64,000 nucleotides of DNA from Thermoplasmata archaeon (GTDB taxonomy: Archaea > Thermoplasmatota > E2 > JACPAO01 > JAHFTW01), in assembly GCA_023269235.1 (NCBI GenBank), contig JAHFTW010000004.1, forward strand, positions 120,666 to 184,665. Direction: 5' to 3'. This document shows positions 44,682 through 53,097 of this stretch, in pieces. The first letter of the stretch is position 1. Each line of letters opens with the position of its first letter. The translations under genes were made by a program, and so were the position numbers. The notes beneath the pieces are model-generated. The model did not search any database and was not told where the DNA came from. It saw only the letters and a list, made by a program, of their open reading frames with translations.

Positions 44682-45647
44682 CTACTTGGGGACCGGGTGC
44701 CGGCCGTCCTTCGTGAAGCGCCAGCCTTCCTTTGGCACGAAGTTGTAGAAGTTGTGGATGATGGCCTGGGTCTTCTGCTCCAGCGTCACGCCACAACCGA
44801 AGTGCGTCGGGTCCTCGTACGGCGAGGGCGGGGGCAGGTGCGGGTTGGGCGGGACGCAAAGCGGGTGGGGCCCGCCGAAGAAGCGGAAGTCCACCCCGTT
44901 CTGCAGGAAGTTCCCCACCTCGGCGACGTTGCCGGTGCCGTAGCACACCTTGTCCGCGGAGTGCAGGATGGAGTTGTTGACGTAGGCCAGCGCGGGGCTG
45001 ACCGTGGTCTCGCGGTAGCCGCAGTGCGCGTTGGTGCCGCCTGCCACGATCTCCCAGATGAGGTCGCCCCCCGCCTGTTGCGTCTGGTCCCAGATGAGCT
45101 CGCCCTGCGTCCAGTTCGGGAGGACGCCGGGGAACTTGACGTTCCAGATGGAGGTGCTGCCCGTGGCATCGGCAACCGCGCCGAAGGTGGTGCAGCCGAC
45201 ACTTGTCGCGAAGACGGCGAAGCCGCACTCGAGGTAACCGGTGAAGGAGTACTCCTCGACGTACGGCTTCGTGGAGGGGTTGGCCTCCAGGACGATGCGG
45301 ATGGGCAGCGGGTCCGAGACGCCGGCCACGACCTCCGCGGAGGTCTGCGCCTTGACGTAGCCTGCCTTCGCGACGCTGACGAAGTAGGTGGCCGGCTGGA
45401 GCCCCTCGAAGCCGAAGGCGCCGTTGTCGAGCGTCATGGTGCTTTTGCCGGCGGCGCTGAGCGCGACGAGCGCGCCGGCGAGCGGCCGGTAGCCGGCGTC
45501 CAGGACCACGCCGCGTACGACGCCCGTGTCCGGCGTCGCGGAGACGCTCACGCCCTCCAGACTGGTCGCGGAGCCGGACGGGGTCCCGGTTCCAGCGCAG
45601 CCGGACAGGACCGTCATCATCAGGAGAAGGAGTGCGAACCACCGCAT
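44682..45647 (-). CDS. Lipoprotein with carboxypeptidase-regulatory-like domain
   Basis: 321 residues. Lipoprotein signal (FALLLLMMTVLSGC) followed by a transthyretin-like CarboxypepD_reg domain (VRGVVLDAGYRPLAGALVALSAAGKSTMTLDNGAFGFEGLQPATYFVSVAKAGY in pattern). A ~200-residue C-terminal domain of unknown family has about seven cysteines. ATG 45647 is at the signal peptide; nine codons upstream another ATG exists. It is divergent from orc1/cdc6 across 104 bp. Confidence 0.76.
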   Translation of the reverse strand: MRWFALLLLMMTVLSGCAGTGTPSGSATSLEGVSVSATPDTGVVRGVVLDAGYRPLAGALVALSAAGKSTMTLDNGAFGFEGLQPATYFVSVAKAGYVKAQTSAEVVAGVSDPLPIRIVLEANPSTKPYVEEYSFTGYLECGFAVFATSVGCTTFGAVADATGSTSIWNVKFPGVLPNWTQGELIWDQTQQAGGDLIWEIVAGGTNAHCGYRETTVSPALAYVNNSILHSADKVCYGTGNVAEVGNFLQNGVDFRFFGGPHPLCVPPNPHLPPPSPYEDPTHFGCGVTLEQKTQAIIHNFYNFVPKEGWRFTKDGRHPVPK

Positions 45648-45686
45648 ACCGCGCGCAGCCTCCCGGCGGTACATGGCGTTTTGGGT

Positions 45687-45718
45687 GGATTGGTCGAAAC
45701 CAGCCGCTGGTCCAATCC
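45687..45718. promoter_or_regulatory. Dyad element upstream of orc1/cdc6
   Basis: Nested inverted repeat: outer GGATTGG (45687-45693) / CCAATCC (45712-45718), inner ACCAG (45699-45703) / CTGGT (45707-45711), with a 5-nt bulge TCGAA on the left. It lies 34-65 bp before the initiator ATG. It is a candidate origin-recognition or autoregulatory site; it does not match a published ORB closely. Confidence 0.4.
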
Positions 45719-45751
45719 CCTCAAATCCTCCGGTCCGCCTGGGGTCGCCCG

Positions 45752-46951
45752 ATGAGCCTGGTCGAGGGTGAGCTGGAGGGGCCGACGGTGTTCAAGGACC
45801 TCGCCAAGCTGGACTTCGACTTCGTCCCCGACGCCCTGCCCGGCCGCGAGGACGAGCAGCGCAAGCTGGCCTCCATCTACCGCGGGCTCGCCCAGGGTGC
45901 GACACGCGAGCACGCCCTCGTGTGGGGCCCGGTCGGCACGGGCAAGACCGCTCTCGCAGAGCGCTTCGCGCGCGACCTGGCGCAGGCGCTCGGCAAGCAG
46001 GGCAAGGCGATGGTGCACGTCCGCGTCAACTGCCGCAAGCTCAAGTCCGCAGGCCTCGCGGCGCTCGCCATCCTGAGCAAGTTCGACCCGAACCGCCCGG
46101 AGCGCGGCTTCTCCATCGGCGAGATGCTCCTCGACTTGCGGCGCCACCTGGAGCGGCGCCAGGCGCACCTGCTGGTCATCCTCGACGAGGTGGACGCCCT
46201 GCTGCGCAGCGACGGCAGCAACCTCGTGTACGACCTGACGCGGTTCAACGACGACGCCGGACCCTCCTGGGTCGGCGTGAGCCTGCTGATGGTGAGCCAG
46301 GAGAACGTCCTCCCGCTCCTCGACCCGGCCGCGCTCTCCACCTTCAAGCAGACCAACGTCGTGGCCATCCAGGGCTACGCGGCGCCGCAGCTCGAGGGCA
46401 TCGTCAAGCAGCGCGTCCAGCTCGCGTTCCAGTCCGGCGCCGTGGACGCTGACACCGTCCTGCTCGTCGCCGACGCGGCCGCGGCGCAGAACGGCAACGC
46501 CCGCTTCGCCATCGAGGTCCTGCAGAAGGCGGGCCGCCTCGCGGACGACGAAGGCGCCAGCCGCGTGACGCCCGAGCACGTGCGCGCCGCGCAGGGCGAC
46601 ACGTTCAGCTACATCACGACCACGAAGCTCCAGGCCCTGCCGCGCCATGTCCTGCTGACGCTGCTCGCGCTTGCCCGCCGCCTCAAGCGCGAGGGCGGCG
46701 CCTACGCGACGACGGGCTCCACCGAGGAGGCCTACAAGCTCGCGTGCGAGGAGGTCGGCGAGGAGCCGCGTGCGCACACGCAGTTCTGGAAGTACGTCAA
46801 CCAGCTCAAGGACGGCGGGTTCATCGTCGGCCGCCTCTCGGGCAAGGGCCAGGCGGGGACGACGCAGTTCCTCTCCATCCCCGACGCCCCCGCCGCCGTC
46901 GTGGAGCAGAAGGTCGCCGAGCTGTTGCGGGCGCCCGGTCGCCAACCCTAA
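45752..46951 (+). CDS. cdc6: Orc1/Cdc6 replication initiator
   Basis: 399 residues. AAA+ ATPase with Walker A GPVGTGKTA (Lys65), Walker B LLVILDEVDAL and sensor/arginine regions in ~1-270, then a C-terminal winged helix (~290-385; LLTLLALARRLKREGG...HTQFWKYVNQLKDGGFI). Binds origin DNA and loads MCM. ATG 45752 is the first Met before the conserved region. Archaeal origins usually lie next to such genes, so the upstream 104-bp gap with its dyad deserves attention. The stop overlaps the TATA-like element of the next gene. Confidence 0.92.
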   Translation: MSLVEGELEGPTVFKDLAKLDFDFVPDALPGREDEQRKLASIYRGLAQGATREHALVWGPVGTGKTALAERFARDLAQALGKQGKAMVHVRVNCRKLKSAGLAALAILSKFDPNRPERGFSIGEMLLDLRRHLERRQAHLLVILDEVDALLRSDGSNLVYDLTRFNDDAGPSWVGVSLLMVSQENVLPLLDPAALSTFKQTNVVAIQGYAAPQLEGIVKQRVQLAFQSGAVDADTVLLVADAAAAQNGNARFAIEVLQKAGRLADDEGASRVTPEHVRAAQGDTFSYITTTKLQALPRHVLLTLLALARRLKREGGAYATTGSTEEAYKLACEEVGEEPRAHTQFWKYVNQLKDGGFIVGRLSGKGQAGTTQFLSIPDAPAAVVEQKVAELLRAPGRQP

Positions 46952-46984
46952 AGGGGGCCCGGGCCTTCCGGCCTGCGTCGCGCC

Positions 46985-47503
46985 ATGCCGACCCGCCTCG
47001 TGTACGCATCCTCCAGGTCGCTGCTCGACCAGGTCGTGGGGCACATCAAGGCGCTGCACCAGGAGGACCGTTCGGTCCTCCTCATCACGACGCGCGACCC
47101 CGCCGCGGTCCTGATGCGCCGGTTCAAGGAGGCGGGCGTGAACCTCAACCGCCTCTTCATCGTGGACGCGGTCGGCACGCGCGCCGGGGCCGAGTGGACG
47201 CCCGACCCTGAGCACCTCATGTACGTGCCCACCCCGAACCAGCTCGAGCTCATCGCGATGCGCACGACCAAGGTCATCCGGCAGAAGGCCGAGGGGACGC
47301 CACACATCCTCATTCTCACCGTGAACTCGTTCGCGCTCCACAACAGCCCCGAGACCCTGGAGGAACTCGTGCGCTACACGTTGCACAACCTGGTGCGCCC
47401 GAAGGCCTGGATGGACTTCGTCATCGAGGAGGACGCCCCGCTCGACGCTGGGCTGAAGGCGTTTCTCGAGTCCTTCATCGAGGGACGGGCCCGGCTTACG
47501 TAG
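46985..47503 (+). CDS. P-loop-less RecA/KaiC-like protein A
   Basis: 172 residues. Shares with the next two genes the pattern strand-'TTRDP'-helix-'F-EAGV-LNRLFIVDAVG'...'P-LELIAMR'...'ILILTVNSFALHNSPETLEEL', which resembles an inactivated KaiC/RecA core lacking the Walker A loop entirely; the Walker-B-like strand ends in Asn/Ser instead of Asp-Ser. No ATPase activity is expected. TATA-like CCTAAAG (46948-46953) overlaps the orc1 stop. It is probably a regulatory or scaffold subunit of the KaiC-linked system downstream. Confidence 0.65.
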   Translation: MPTRLVYASSRSLLDQVVGHIKALHQEDRSVLLITTRDPAAVLMRRFKEAGVNLNRLFIVDAVGTRAGAEWTPDPEHLMYVPTPNQLELIAMRTTKVIRQKAEGTPHILILTVNSFALHNSPETLEELVRYTLHNLVRPKAWMDFVIEEDAPLDAGLKAFLESFIEGRARLT

Positions 47504-48062
47504 CGTCCCAGTCGGCCGCCGGCGTCTCGTCGCAGAGGAGCCGCAGTTCGTCCGCCATCTCCGCATGCTTGCTCGCCATGAGCAGCGCGACGGGGACCCC
47601 AAGGCGCCGGGCGCGCTCGACGATGCCGTGCGTCCACTCGACGACGGCCGGGGCGCCGTTGTGCACGGCCAGGGTGGAGAGGCAGTCCACCACGAGGAAC
47701 CCCGCGCCGCGGCGCATTGCCTGGTCCACGCGGAGGGCCATCTTCTCGAGGAGGCTGGGGGAGTCCACGTAGAGCGTCTTCTCGTGCGACGAGGCCCGCA
47801 CGCCGGCGAGGCCGCTGATGCAGTCAACGAAGTGCAGGTTGTCCACGGCGACGCCGTCCCGGGACAGGGACGTGGAGAGGGTGGTGGCGGTGCGGTTCGC
47901 GGTCAGCACCACGCCCTCCGGGCTGTGCTTCTGGAGTCGGCCCACCGTCTCGCGCAGGACCGTCCCCGAGTGCCCGTCGAAAAAGACAAGATGGACGCCA
48001 GGCGGCCCCGAAGGACCGGACGGCTGCGGCTTCGGCACCATGAGCAGACCAGACACCAACAT
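47496..48062 (-). CDS. P-loop-less RecA/KaiC-like protein B
   Basis: 188 residues from ATG 48062, leaderless after the TATA-like TTCATAAG (48083-48090). Paralog of A and C: VVLTANRTATTL, GVAVDNLHFVDCISG, SPSLLEKMALRVDQ, GFLVVDCLSTLAVHNG. A Pro-rich N-terminus (PKPQPSGPSGPPG) precedes the first strand. It has no Walker A. It lies on the opposite strand between its paralogs and overlaps A tail-to-tail by 8 nt, so one copy has inverted or expression is deliberately separated. Confidence 0.65.
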   Translation of the reverse strand: MLVSGLLMVPKPQPSGPSGPPGVHLVFFDGHSGTVLRETVGRLQKHSPEGVVLTANRTATTLSTSLSRDGVAVDNLHFVDCISGLAGVRASSHEKTLYVDSPSLLEKMALRVDQAMRRGAGFLVVDCLSTLAVHNGAPAVVEWTHGIVERARRLGVPVALLMASKHAEMADELRLLCDETPAADWDAT

Positions 48063-48100
48063 GGAGAGGAGGGGATTCCCCACTTATGAACAGTGCCATG

Positions 48101-48109
48101 CATTTTATA
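48101..48109 (+). promoter_or_regulatory. Strong TATA box, KaiC-like protein C operon
   Basis: TTTTATATG, one of the best TATA matches in the window. It predicts a transcript start near 48131, downstream of ATG 48093 and GTG 48120, so translation should begin at TTG 48144. Confidence 0.6.
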
Positions 48110-48143
48110 TGGGCCAGGTGTGGCAAAACAGGCCAGGTCCAGT

Positions 48144-48668
48144 TTGTCAGGGACGATTCGTCTTCTTGTCCCGACGGCGGAGAACGCGCCGTCGGCCATC
48201 GCGCACCACGTGCGGGGCCTGCAGGCTGCCGGGCGCAGCGTCCTCTACCTCGCCGCCGACCGCCCGTATCGGCAGGTCGCCGCGCAGTTCGCCCAGGCCG
48301 GCGTGGACGTCTCGACCCTGCACTTCGTCGACGTCGTGACTTGCATGGACGGCAAGGTCCCGGCCGTCCGGCCCCCGAACACGCTCTTCCTCCCGTCCCC
48401 CACCATGCTGGAGATGATGGCGATGCGCATCGAGCAGGTGACCGCCCGCCTCGCCGACCCCGTCGTCGTGGTGGATTCCCTCAACACGCTCGCCCTCTAC
48501 AACGGCCCGTCCGCCGTGCAGGAGTTCAGCCACTACCTTGCCAATCGCCTGCGGGCCCGCGGGGTGTCGGGCGATTTTGTCCTGCGTGAAGGCCGCGACG
48601 CCGCCAGCCTGCGCGACCAGGTCGCCACCTTCACGGACGAGCAGTTGGTCCTGGGGGTGTTCGCGTGA
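48144..48668 (+). CDS. P-loop-less RecA/KaiC-like protein C
   Basis: About 174 residues. Motifs aligned with A and B: VLYLAADRPYRQV, QAGVDVSTLHFVDVV, SPTMLEMMAMRIEQV, PVVVVDSLNTLALYNGPSAVQEF; the Walker-B-like VVVVDS is intact but no Walker A exists. It is the first gene of a four-gene operon with 4-nt overlaps (its TGA overlaps the GTG of the next gene). Start TTG 48144 is inferred from the TATA position. A regulatory, non-hydrolysing KaiC-fold protein is inferred. Confidence 0.68.
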   Translation: MSGTIRLLVPTAENAPSAIAHHVRGLQAAGRSVLYLAADRPYRQVAAQFAQAGVDVSTLHFVDVVTCMDGKVPAVRPPNTLFLPSPTMLEMMAMRIEQVTARLADPVVVVDSLNTLALYNGPSAVQEFSHYLANRLRARGVSGDFVLREGRDAASLRDQVATFTDEQLVLGVFA

Positions 48669-50071
48669 CGCGCCGCCCGCTCCGCCTCATGGCCGCCCTC
48701 CTCCTGGTGGGCAGCCTTGCCGTGCCCGTGCACGCCGACCCGGAGGCCGCTGGTCTCCTGCAGCGCTCCACGTTCTCCACCTTGGTGCCCGTCCCTGTCA
48801 GCGGCTTGGCCCTGACGCAGGTGAACTGCCCGGGCACGACCAGCCCCGGCGCCCTCGCGATCGACGCCGTCGCCAACACGTTCCGTTGGAGCGAGACGGA
48901 CGTCGGGCAGACGCCCGCCGGCCAGGCGCCCGGCATGACGACGAAAGGCTGCGCCACCGTGGCCTTCACCATCGACGTCCCGCCCGGTTCCGACGACGTC
49001 GCCCTGAGCTTCAGCGCGGGGCGCGAGGTCACCTGCGGGCTCAGCGTCCCGCCCACCCCGATCAACCCAGGCGGCCCCCTCATCGGGTGCCCGCGCTTCC
49101 AGCAATCCATCACCCTCAACGGCACCGCCGGCGGCGCCGTGACCTTCGACTACTACAACGTCAGCGAGCCCGCGCACGACGTCAAACCCGTTCTCGGTCT
49201 TCAGCCGCTCCCGCTGGCCGGACAGGCACGGCTGCATGGCGTCTGGCTCTTCCGCGAAGGCGACTCCTCGATTGACCCCGCCTTGGCGCCGGTGCGCCCG
49301 AACGGCGCCGCGTACGCCGCGACCATCGCGTCGCCGCTCCTGCAGTTCCAGGGCATCGCCGCGCCGCCGTCCTCGGTGACGTTCGCCGAGCGGCGCGCCG
49401 GGACGGCTCTGCTCCAGGACGTCGAGGTGGCCGTGCCGGTGCCGTCCACTCTCCTGGAGTCCGGCCTCGGGCCCGACCTCACGGTCCGCTTCGACCCCCG
49501 GCTCGGGTTCCAGGAAGTGCGCGCCCCGGACGGGGACGTCCTGGTCGACCGTGTCACGCGGCAGGCCGTCGGGCCGTTCGGCTTCGACCGCTCGAAGCTC
49601 CTGCTTGAGCGCGACGGCAACTCGACACAGATCACCGTCTCGGCCGAGCTGCTGCGCGCCCACGGGGCGGGCACCTACGTCGTCGTGGAGAGCCAGGAAC
49701 TGCACATCCAGGCCGTGCCCGCGCTCGTGCCGCTCGCGGCCCTGCTGCTCGTCGTCCCGTTTCCCTTCGCGGGCCTCGCGGCCATCAAGACGCGCGCGTT
49801 CGAGAAGCAGGCGTTCGGCGGGTTCCGCCGCTCGGCGCGCAACCTGCGCCTCGCCCTCCTCATCGTGACCCTGTACTACCTCGCCGTCGTGGGCGCCGCC
49901 CTGCTGGCCGGCGGCGTGGACGACATGACGCGCCTGCCCCTCGCGGCGTCGGCGTGGTTCCTCTACCTCCAACTGCTGCTCGCGGCCGCCGCCTTCGGCA
50001 GCCTCTACCTCGTGGCGCGCGAACTGCACGGCATCACGGTCCCCAAGAGCGTCCCCGAGGAATCCCCATGA
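48665..50071 (+). CDS. Membrane receptor-like protein D
   Basis: 468 residues, unknown family. Signal peptide (LMAALLLVGSLAVPVHA), ~330-residue extracytoplasmic beta-rich domain with several cysteines, then four C-terminal hydrophobic helices with a conserved basic loop FEKQAFGGFRRSARN and end ARELHGITVPKS. It is paralogous to the next gene. GTG start and ATGA stop overlaps couple it to the KaiC-like gene before and the receptor after. The layout (outside domain, TM bundle, soluble KaiC/PAS partners) suggests a signal-transducing sensor. Confidence 0.72.
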   Translation: MTRRPLRLMAALLLVGSLAVPVHADPEAAGLLQRSTFSTLVPVPVSGLALTQVNCPGTTSPGALAIDAVANTFRWSETDVGQTPAGQAPGMTTKGCATVAFTIDVPPGSDDVALSFSAGREVTCGLSVPPTPINPGGPLIGCPRFQQSITLNGTAGGAVTFDYYNVSEPAHDVKPVLGLQPLPLAGQARLHGVWLFREGDSSIDPALAPVRPNGAAYAATIASPLLQFQGIAAPPSSVTFAERRAGTALLQDVEVAVPVPSTLLESGLGPDLTVRFDPRLGFQEVRAPDGDVLVDRVTRQAVGPFGFDRSKLLLERDGNSTQITVSAELLRAHGAGTYVVVESQELHIQAVPALVPLAALLLVVPFPFAGLAAIKTRAFEKQAFGGFRRSARNLRLALLIVTLYYLAVVGAALLAGGVDDMTRLPLAASAWFLYLQLLLAAAAFGSLYLVARELHGITVPKSVPEESP

Positions 50072-51414
50072 GCCGCACCCCGTTCGTCCTGCTTGCCATC
50101 GCGTGCCTGGGGCTAGCCTGCGCGCCGAGCGCCGCCGGCGCCGGTTTCGGCTCGTCGCTCGTCGTGGCGGACCTGCGCGTCGCGGTCCCGGTCCAGGAGC
50201 TCCGCCTCACCACCTGCATGGGCGGCAGTTTCATCGTGGACTAGGCCGCGCAGACCCTCACGTTCCTCGAGAACGATGGAACGCCAACGCCCCTGCCGGG
50301 GACCCCACCGGGCTACGTCCAGACTGGGTGTGGCAGCGCATCAACCACGGTCCGCGTCGCGCGGGGGACCGACCACTTGCATGCCTATTTCTCGGAGGAC
50401 CGCGGCGTGAGCGAGTTCAGCGTCGTCCCGAACAGCCCCATCGCGCTCAACACGGGCATCAACTTCGAGCAGCGCATCGGGGTCACAAACGAGTTCGGAA
50501 CCGTGCTGCGTGACCAGGCTCTTTTCCCGACCGACGCCGCCTCGACCAACGCCACCCTGTTCGCGCTGGAGCCCGGGGTGCCGCTGGCGGGCGTCGGCGC
50601 GGCCACGGTGACCTGGAGCTTCACCGACGCCGGCGTCATTCTCACCCCGGCCCTCGGCGACACACCGCAAGGCGAGGCGTACCGGGCCACGTTGTCCCAC
50701 CCCGCCCTGGAGCTCGCCGGCATCCCGCTCGCCTACAGCGAGACCGAGGGCACGGCGCGCAGCGGCCCCACCCTCGCGGATGAGAAGACGTTCTCCATCG
50801 TCGTGCCGCCCGAGCTTCTCACGGCCGACTTGCGCCTGCGCCTCGCGGACCAGTTCAACTTCGCCTCCGCCGTCGCCCCGGACGGCCAGGTCCTCTCCGG
50901 CTTCACGACCCGCGGCGGCGCCGGCCCGGCCGGCTTCGACCGCACGAAGGTCCTGCAGGAGCACTACGAAGGCTTCTCCCAGATCACCGTCCCGTGGGAG
51001 ATCGTGCAGAGCCACGGACCGGGCAACTGGACCCTGCGCGCCTCCTCGACTGCCGTCCAGGAGGTCCAACCCGGCCTCGCGGCCATCGCCATCCTCCTGC
51101 ACCTCGTGCCTGTCCCACTCGCGTTCCTCGCGCTGCGCGACACCCGCGCCTTCGAGCGCGTGGCCTTCGGCGGCTACCGCCGCACCGCGCGCCGCCTTTT
51201 CCTCGTGACCATCGCGGTCGGCCTGTACTACGTCGCCTTCCTGCTCGCGGCCCTCGTCGCCGGGCGCTTGGGCCAGATGACCATCCTGCCGCTGTCGACC
51301 GAGGGCCTGTTCCTCTACCTCCACATCGGCCTCGCGCTGTTCGCCTTCACCGCCATCTGGCTCACTGCGCGCGAGCTCTACCGCATGACCGTCCCCAAGG
51401 AGCCCCGCGCATGA
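50068..51414 (+). pseudogene. Membrane receptor-like protein E with in-frame UAG at codon 59
   Basis: Paralog of D: signal peptide (FVLLAIACLGLACAPSAAGA), extracytoplasmic domain, four C-terminal helices and FERVAFGGYRRTARR...ARELYRMTVPK. ATG 50068 overlaps the D stop (ATGA), and the stop overlaps the PAS gene start (ATGA). A TAG at 50242-50244 interrupts an otherwise continuous frame; 448 codons in all. Codons around it (SFIVD-UAG-AAQTLTF) stay in register with the D pattern. It is therefore either a nonsense mutation, a sequencing error or a read-through site. TAG ends several other genes here, so global recoding is unlikely. Confidence 0.75.
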
Positions 51415-53096
51415 CACCGGAGCCGACGGTCGCGCGGCAGGACGCGTTCTTCCGGGAGCTGGTCGAGCTCTCCACGGATGTCGTGTACCGGCTCGACGCG
51501 GCCGGCGTCGTGACGTTCATGAGCGGGGCCGTGACCCGGATCTTTGGCTACACGGTCGACGAGGTCGTCGGCCGCAACATCTTCGACATGATGCACCCCG
51601 AGACCCGCAAGGCCGCCCTGGCGCGGCGCGCGGCGAAGGAGGAGGAGCGCGAGGAGACGAGCGTGTACGAGACCCTGGGGCTGCGCAAGGACGGCTCCAC
51701 GCTCTGGATCGAGGTCACCTCGACGGCGGTGCGAAAGGACGGCCGCCTCGTCGCCATCCAGGGAGCCATCCGCGACATCAGCGCGCGCAGGGCCGCGCTC
51801 GACGCGTTGCGGGGCAGCGACGCGAAGTACCGTGAGCTCGTCGAGTCGGCGAGCGACATCATCTACACCCACACCCTCGACGGCCGGTTCGTGGACATCA
51901 ACGAGGGCGCCCTCCAGGCCTACGGCTACACCCGCGAGGAGTTCGCCAGCATGAAGGTCCAGGATCTGGTCCTGCCGGAGGACCTGCCCATCGCCTTGCA
52001 GGCGACGGCCGCGAAGGCCAGCGGCTCCATGGCGCGCACGGGGCCCTACCCGCTCCGCACGCGCGCCAAGGACGGCCACGTCATCCCGCTCGAGGTGACG
52101 AGCCGCGTCGTGCGCGACGGCGACCGCACCCTGGTCCAAGGCATCGGCCGCGACCTGACGGAACGCCAGGCGGCAAAGGCCACCTTCGACGTTCTCGCGG
52201 GCCTCGCCGCCGACGTGCGGGCCGCCCCGACCACCGAGGACGCCCTGCACGTCCTCTTGGAGCGGCTCGCCAAGGAAGGCGCCTGGACGTGCGGCGAGGC
52301 CTGGGCGCCTGCCCCGGATGGCAAGTCCCTTGTCCTCAGCCCTGCCTGGTCCGGCGGCACCGAGCCGGCCATCCAGCGCTTCCGCAAGCTGTCGCAGAAG
52401 ATCAGCTACGGGCCCGGGGAGGGCGCCATCGGCCGCGTCTGGCAGACCGGCACGAGCGTCTGGCTGTCGGACCTGCGGGCGACGCCCGGCGTCGTGCGCG
52501 CCTCGGCGGCCGCCGCGGCCGGCGTGCGCTCGGCGGCCGTCCTGCCGCTCCTTGACGGGACCACGGTGGTCGCGGTCCTTGCCTTCTTCGCCCCCGAACC
52601 GCGGTCGCAGCAGCTGTCCTGGCTTCGCGTCGCCGAGCAGGCGGCCGCCAACGCCGGCATGGTCCTGGCCCGGCGCCAGGCCCAGGACCGGCTCGCCGAC
52701 GCGCTCGGCCTCATGTGCCTCCAGCTCGGGGCGAGCCCCGCCGCCGTCCTCGTCGTGGACGCGTCCGGGAACCTCGTCGCGGCCAACGCCGCCTTCGCGG
52801 CCCTGTGCGGGACCGCCTTGCGGAACGGCCGCCCCGCGGCGGTCACGATGGGCGGCGGCGTGGAGCAGGAGATGGAGGACCCGGCGCGCTTCGCCGAGCG
52901 GGCGCGCGACCTGTACATGGGCCGTGGCGACTTGCGTCAGGCCGGGCGCGTGCACGAGCGCAGCATCGTGGACCTGCGGGGCGACGACGGGAAGGGCCAC
53001 GGGAAGCTGATGGTCCTGCGCGACGTCACCGCGGCGCGCGAGACGCAGGAGAGCCTGCGCCGGCTGCAGCAGCGCGAGACGGCGGCGGACGCCTAG
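51411..53096 (+). CDS. PAS-PAS-GAF-PAS sensor protein without output domain
   Basis: 561 residues. PAS 1 (~11-130; FRELVELSTDVVYRLDAAGVVTFMSGAVTRIFGY), PAS 2 (~137-260; YRELVESASDIIYTHTLDGRFVDINEGALQAYGY), GAF (~265-435; PGEGAIGRVWQTGTSVWLSDL) and a degenerate third PAS (~440-545). There is no histidine-kinase H-box, HATPase, GGDEF or HTH domain, so it must signal by protein contact. It is the last gene of the operon with KaiC-like C and receptors D/E and ends 1 nt before the convergent KaiC-like gene. A cytoplasmic hub for the receptors is inferred. Confidence 0.85.
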   Translation: MTPEPTVARQDAFFRELVELSTDVVYRLDAAGVVTFMSGAVTRIFGYTVDEVVGRNIFDMMHPETRKAALARRAAKEEEREETSVYETLGLRKDGSTLWIEVTSTAVRKDGRLVAIQGAIRDISARRAALDALRGSDAKYRELVESASDIIYTHTLDGRFVDINEGALQAYGYTREEFASMKVQDLVLPEDLPIALQATAAKASGSMARTGPYPLRTRAKDGHVIPLEVTSRVVRDGDRTLVQGIGRDLTERQAAKATFDVLAGLAADVRAAPTTEDALHVLLERLAKEGAWTCGEAWAPAPDGKSLVLSPAWSGGTEPAIQRFRKLSQKISYGPGEGAIGRVWQTGTSVWLSDLRATPGVVRASAAAAAGVRSAAVLPLLDGTTVVAVLAFFAPEPRSQQLSWLRVAEQAAANAGMVLARRQAQDRLADALGLMCLQLGASPAAVLVVDASGNLVAANAAFAALCGTALRNGRPAAVTMGGGVEQEMEDPARFAERARDLYMGRGDLRQAGRVHERSIVDLRGDDGKGHGKLMVLRDVTAARETQESLRRLQQRETAADA

Positions 53097-53097
53097 C

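Noticed and set aside
50242..50244. Genome-wide recoding of UAG as a sense codon
   Set aside because: TAG is used as the terminal codon of several clear genes here (aconitase, FAH protein, valS, ABC permease, PAS protein), so only a local event or context-dependent read-through remains possible.
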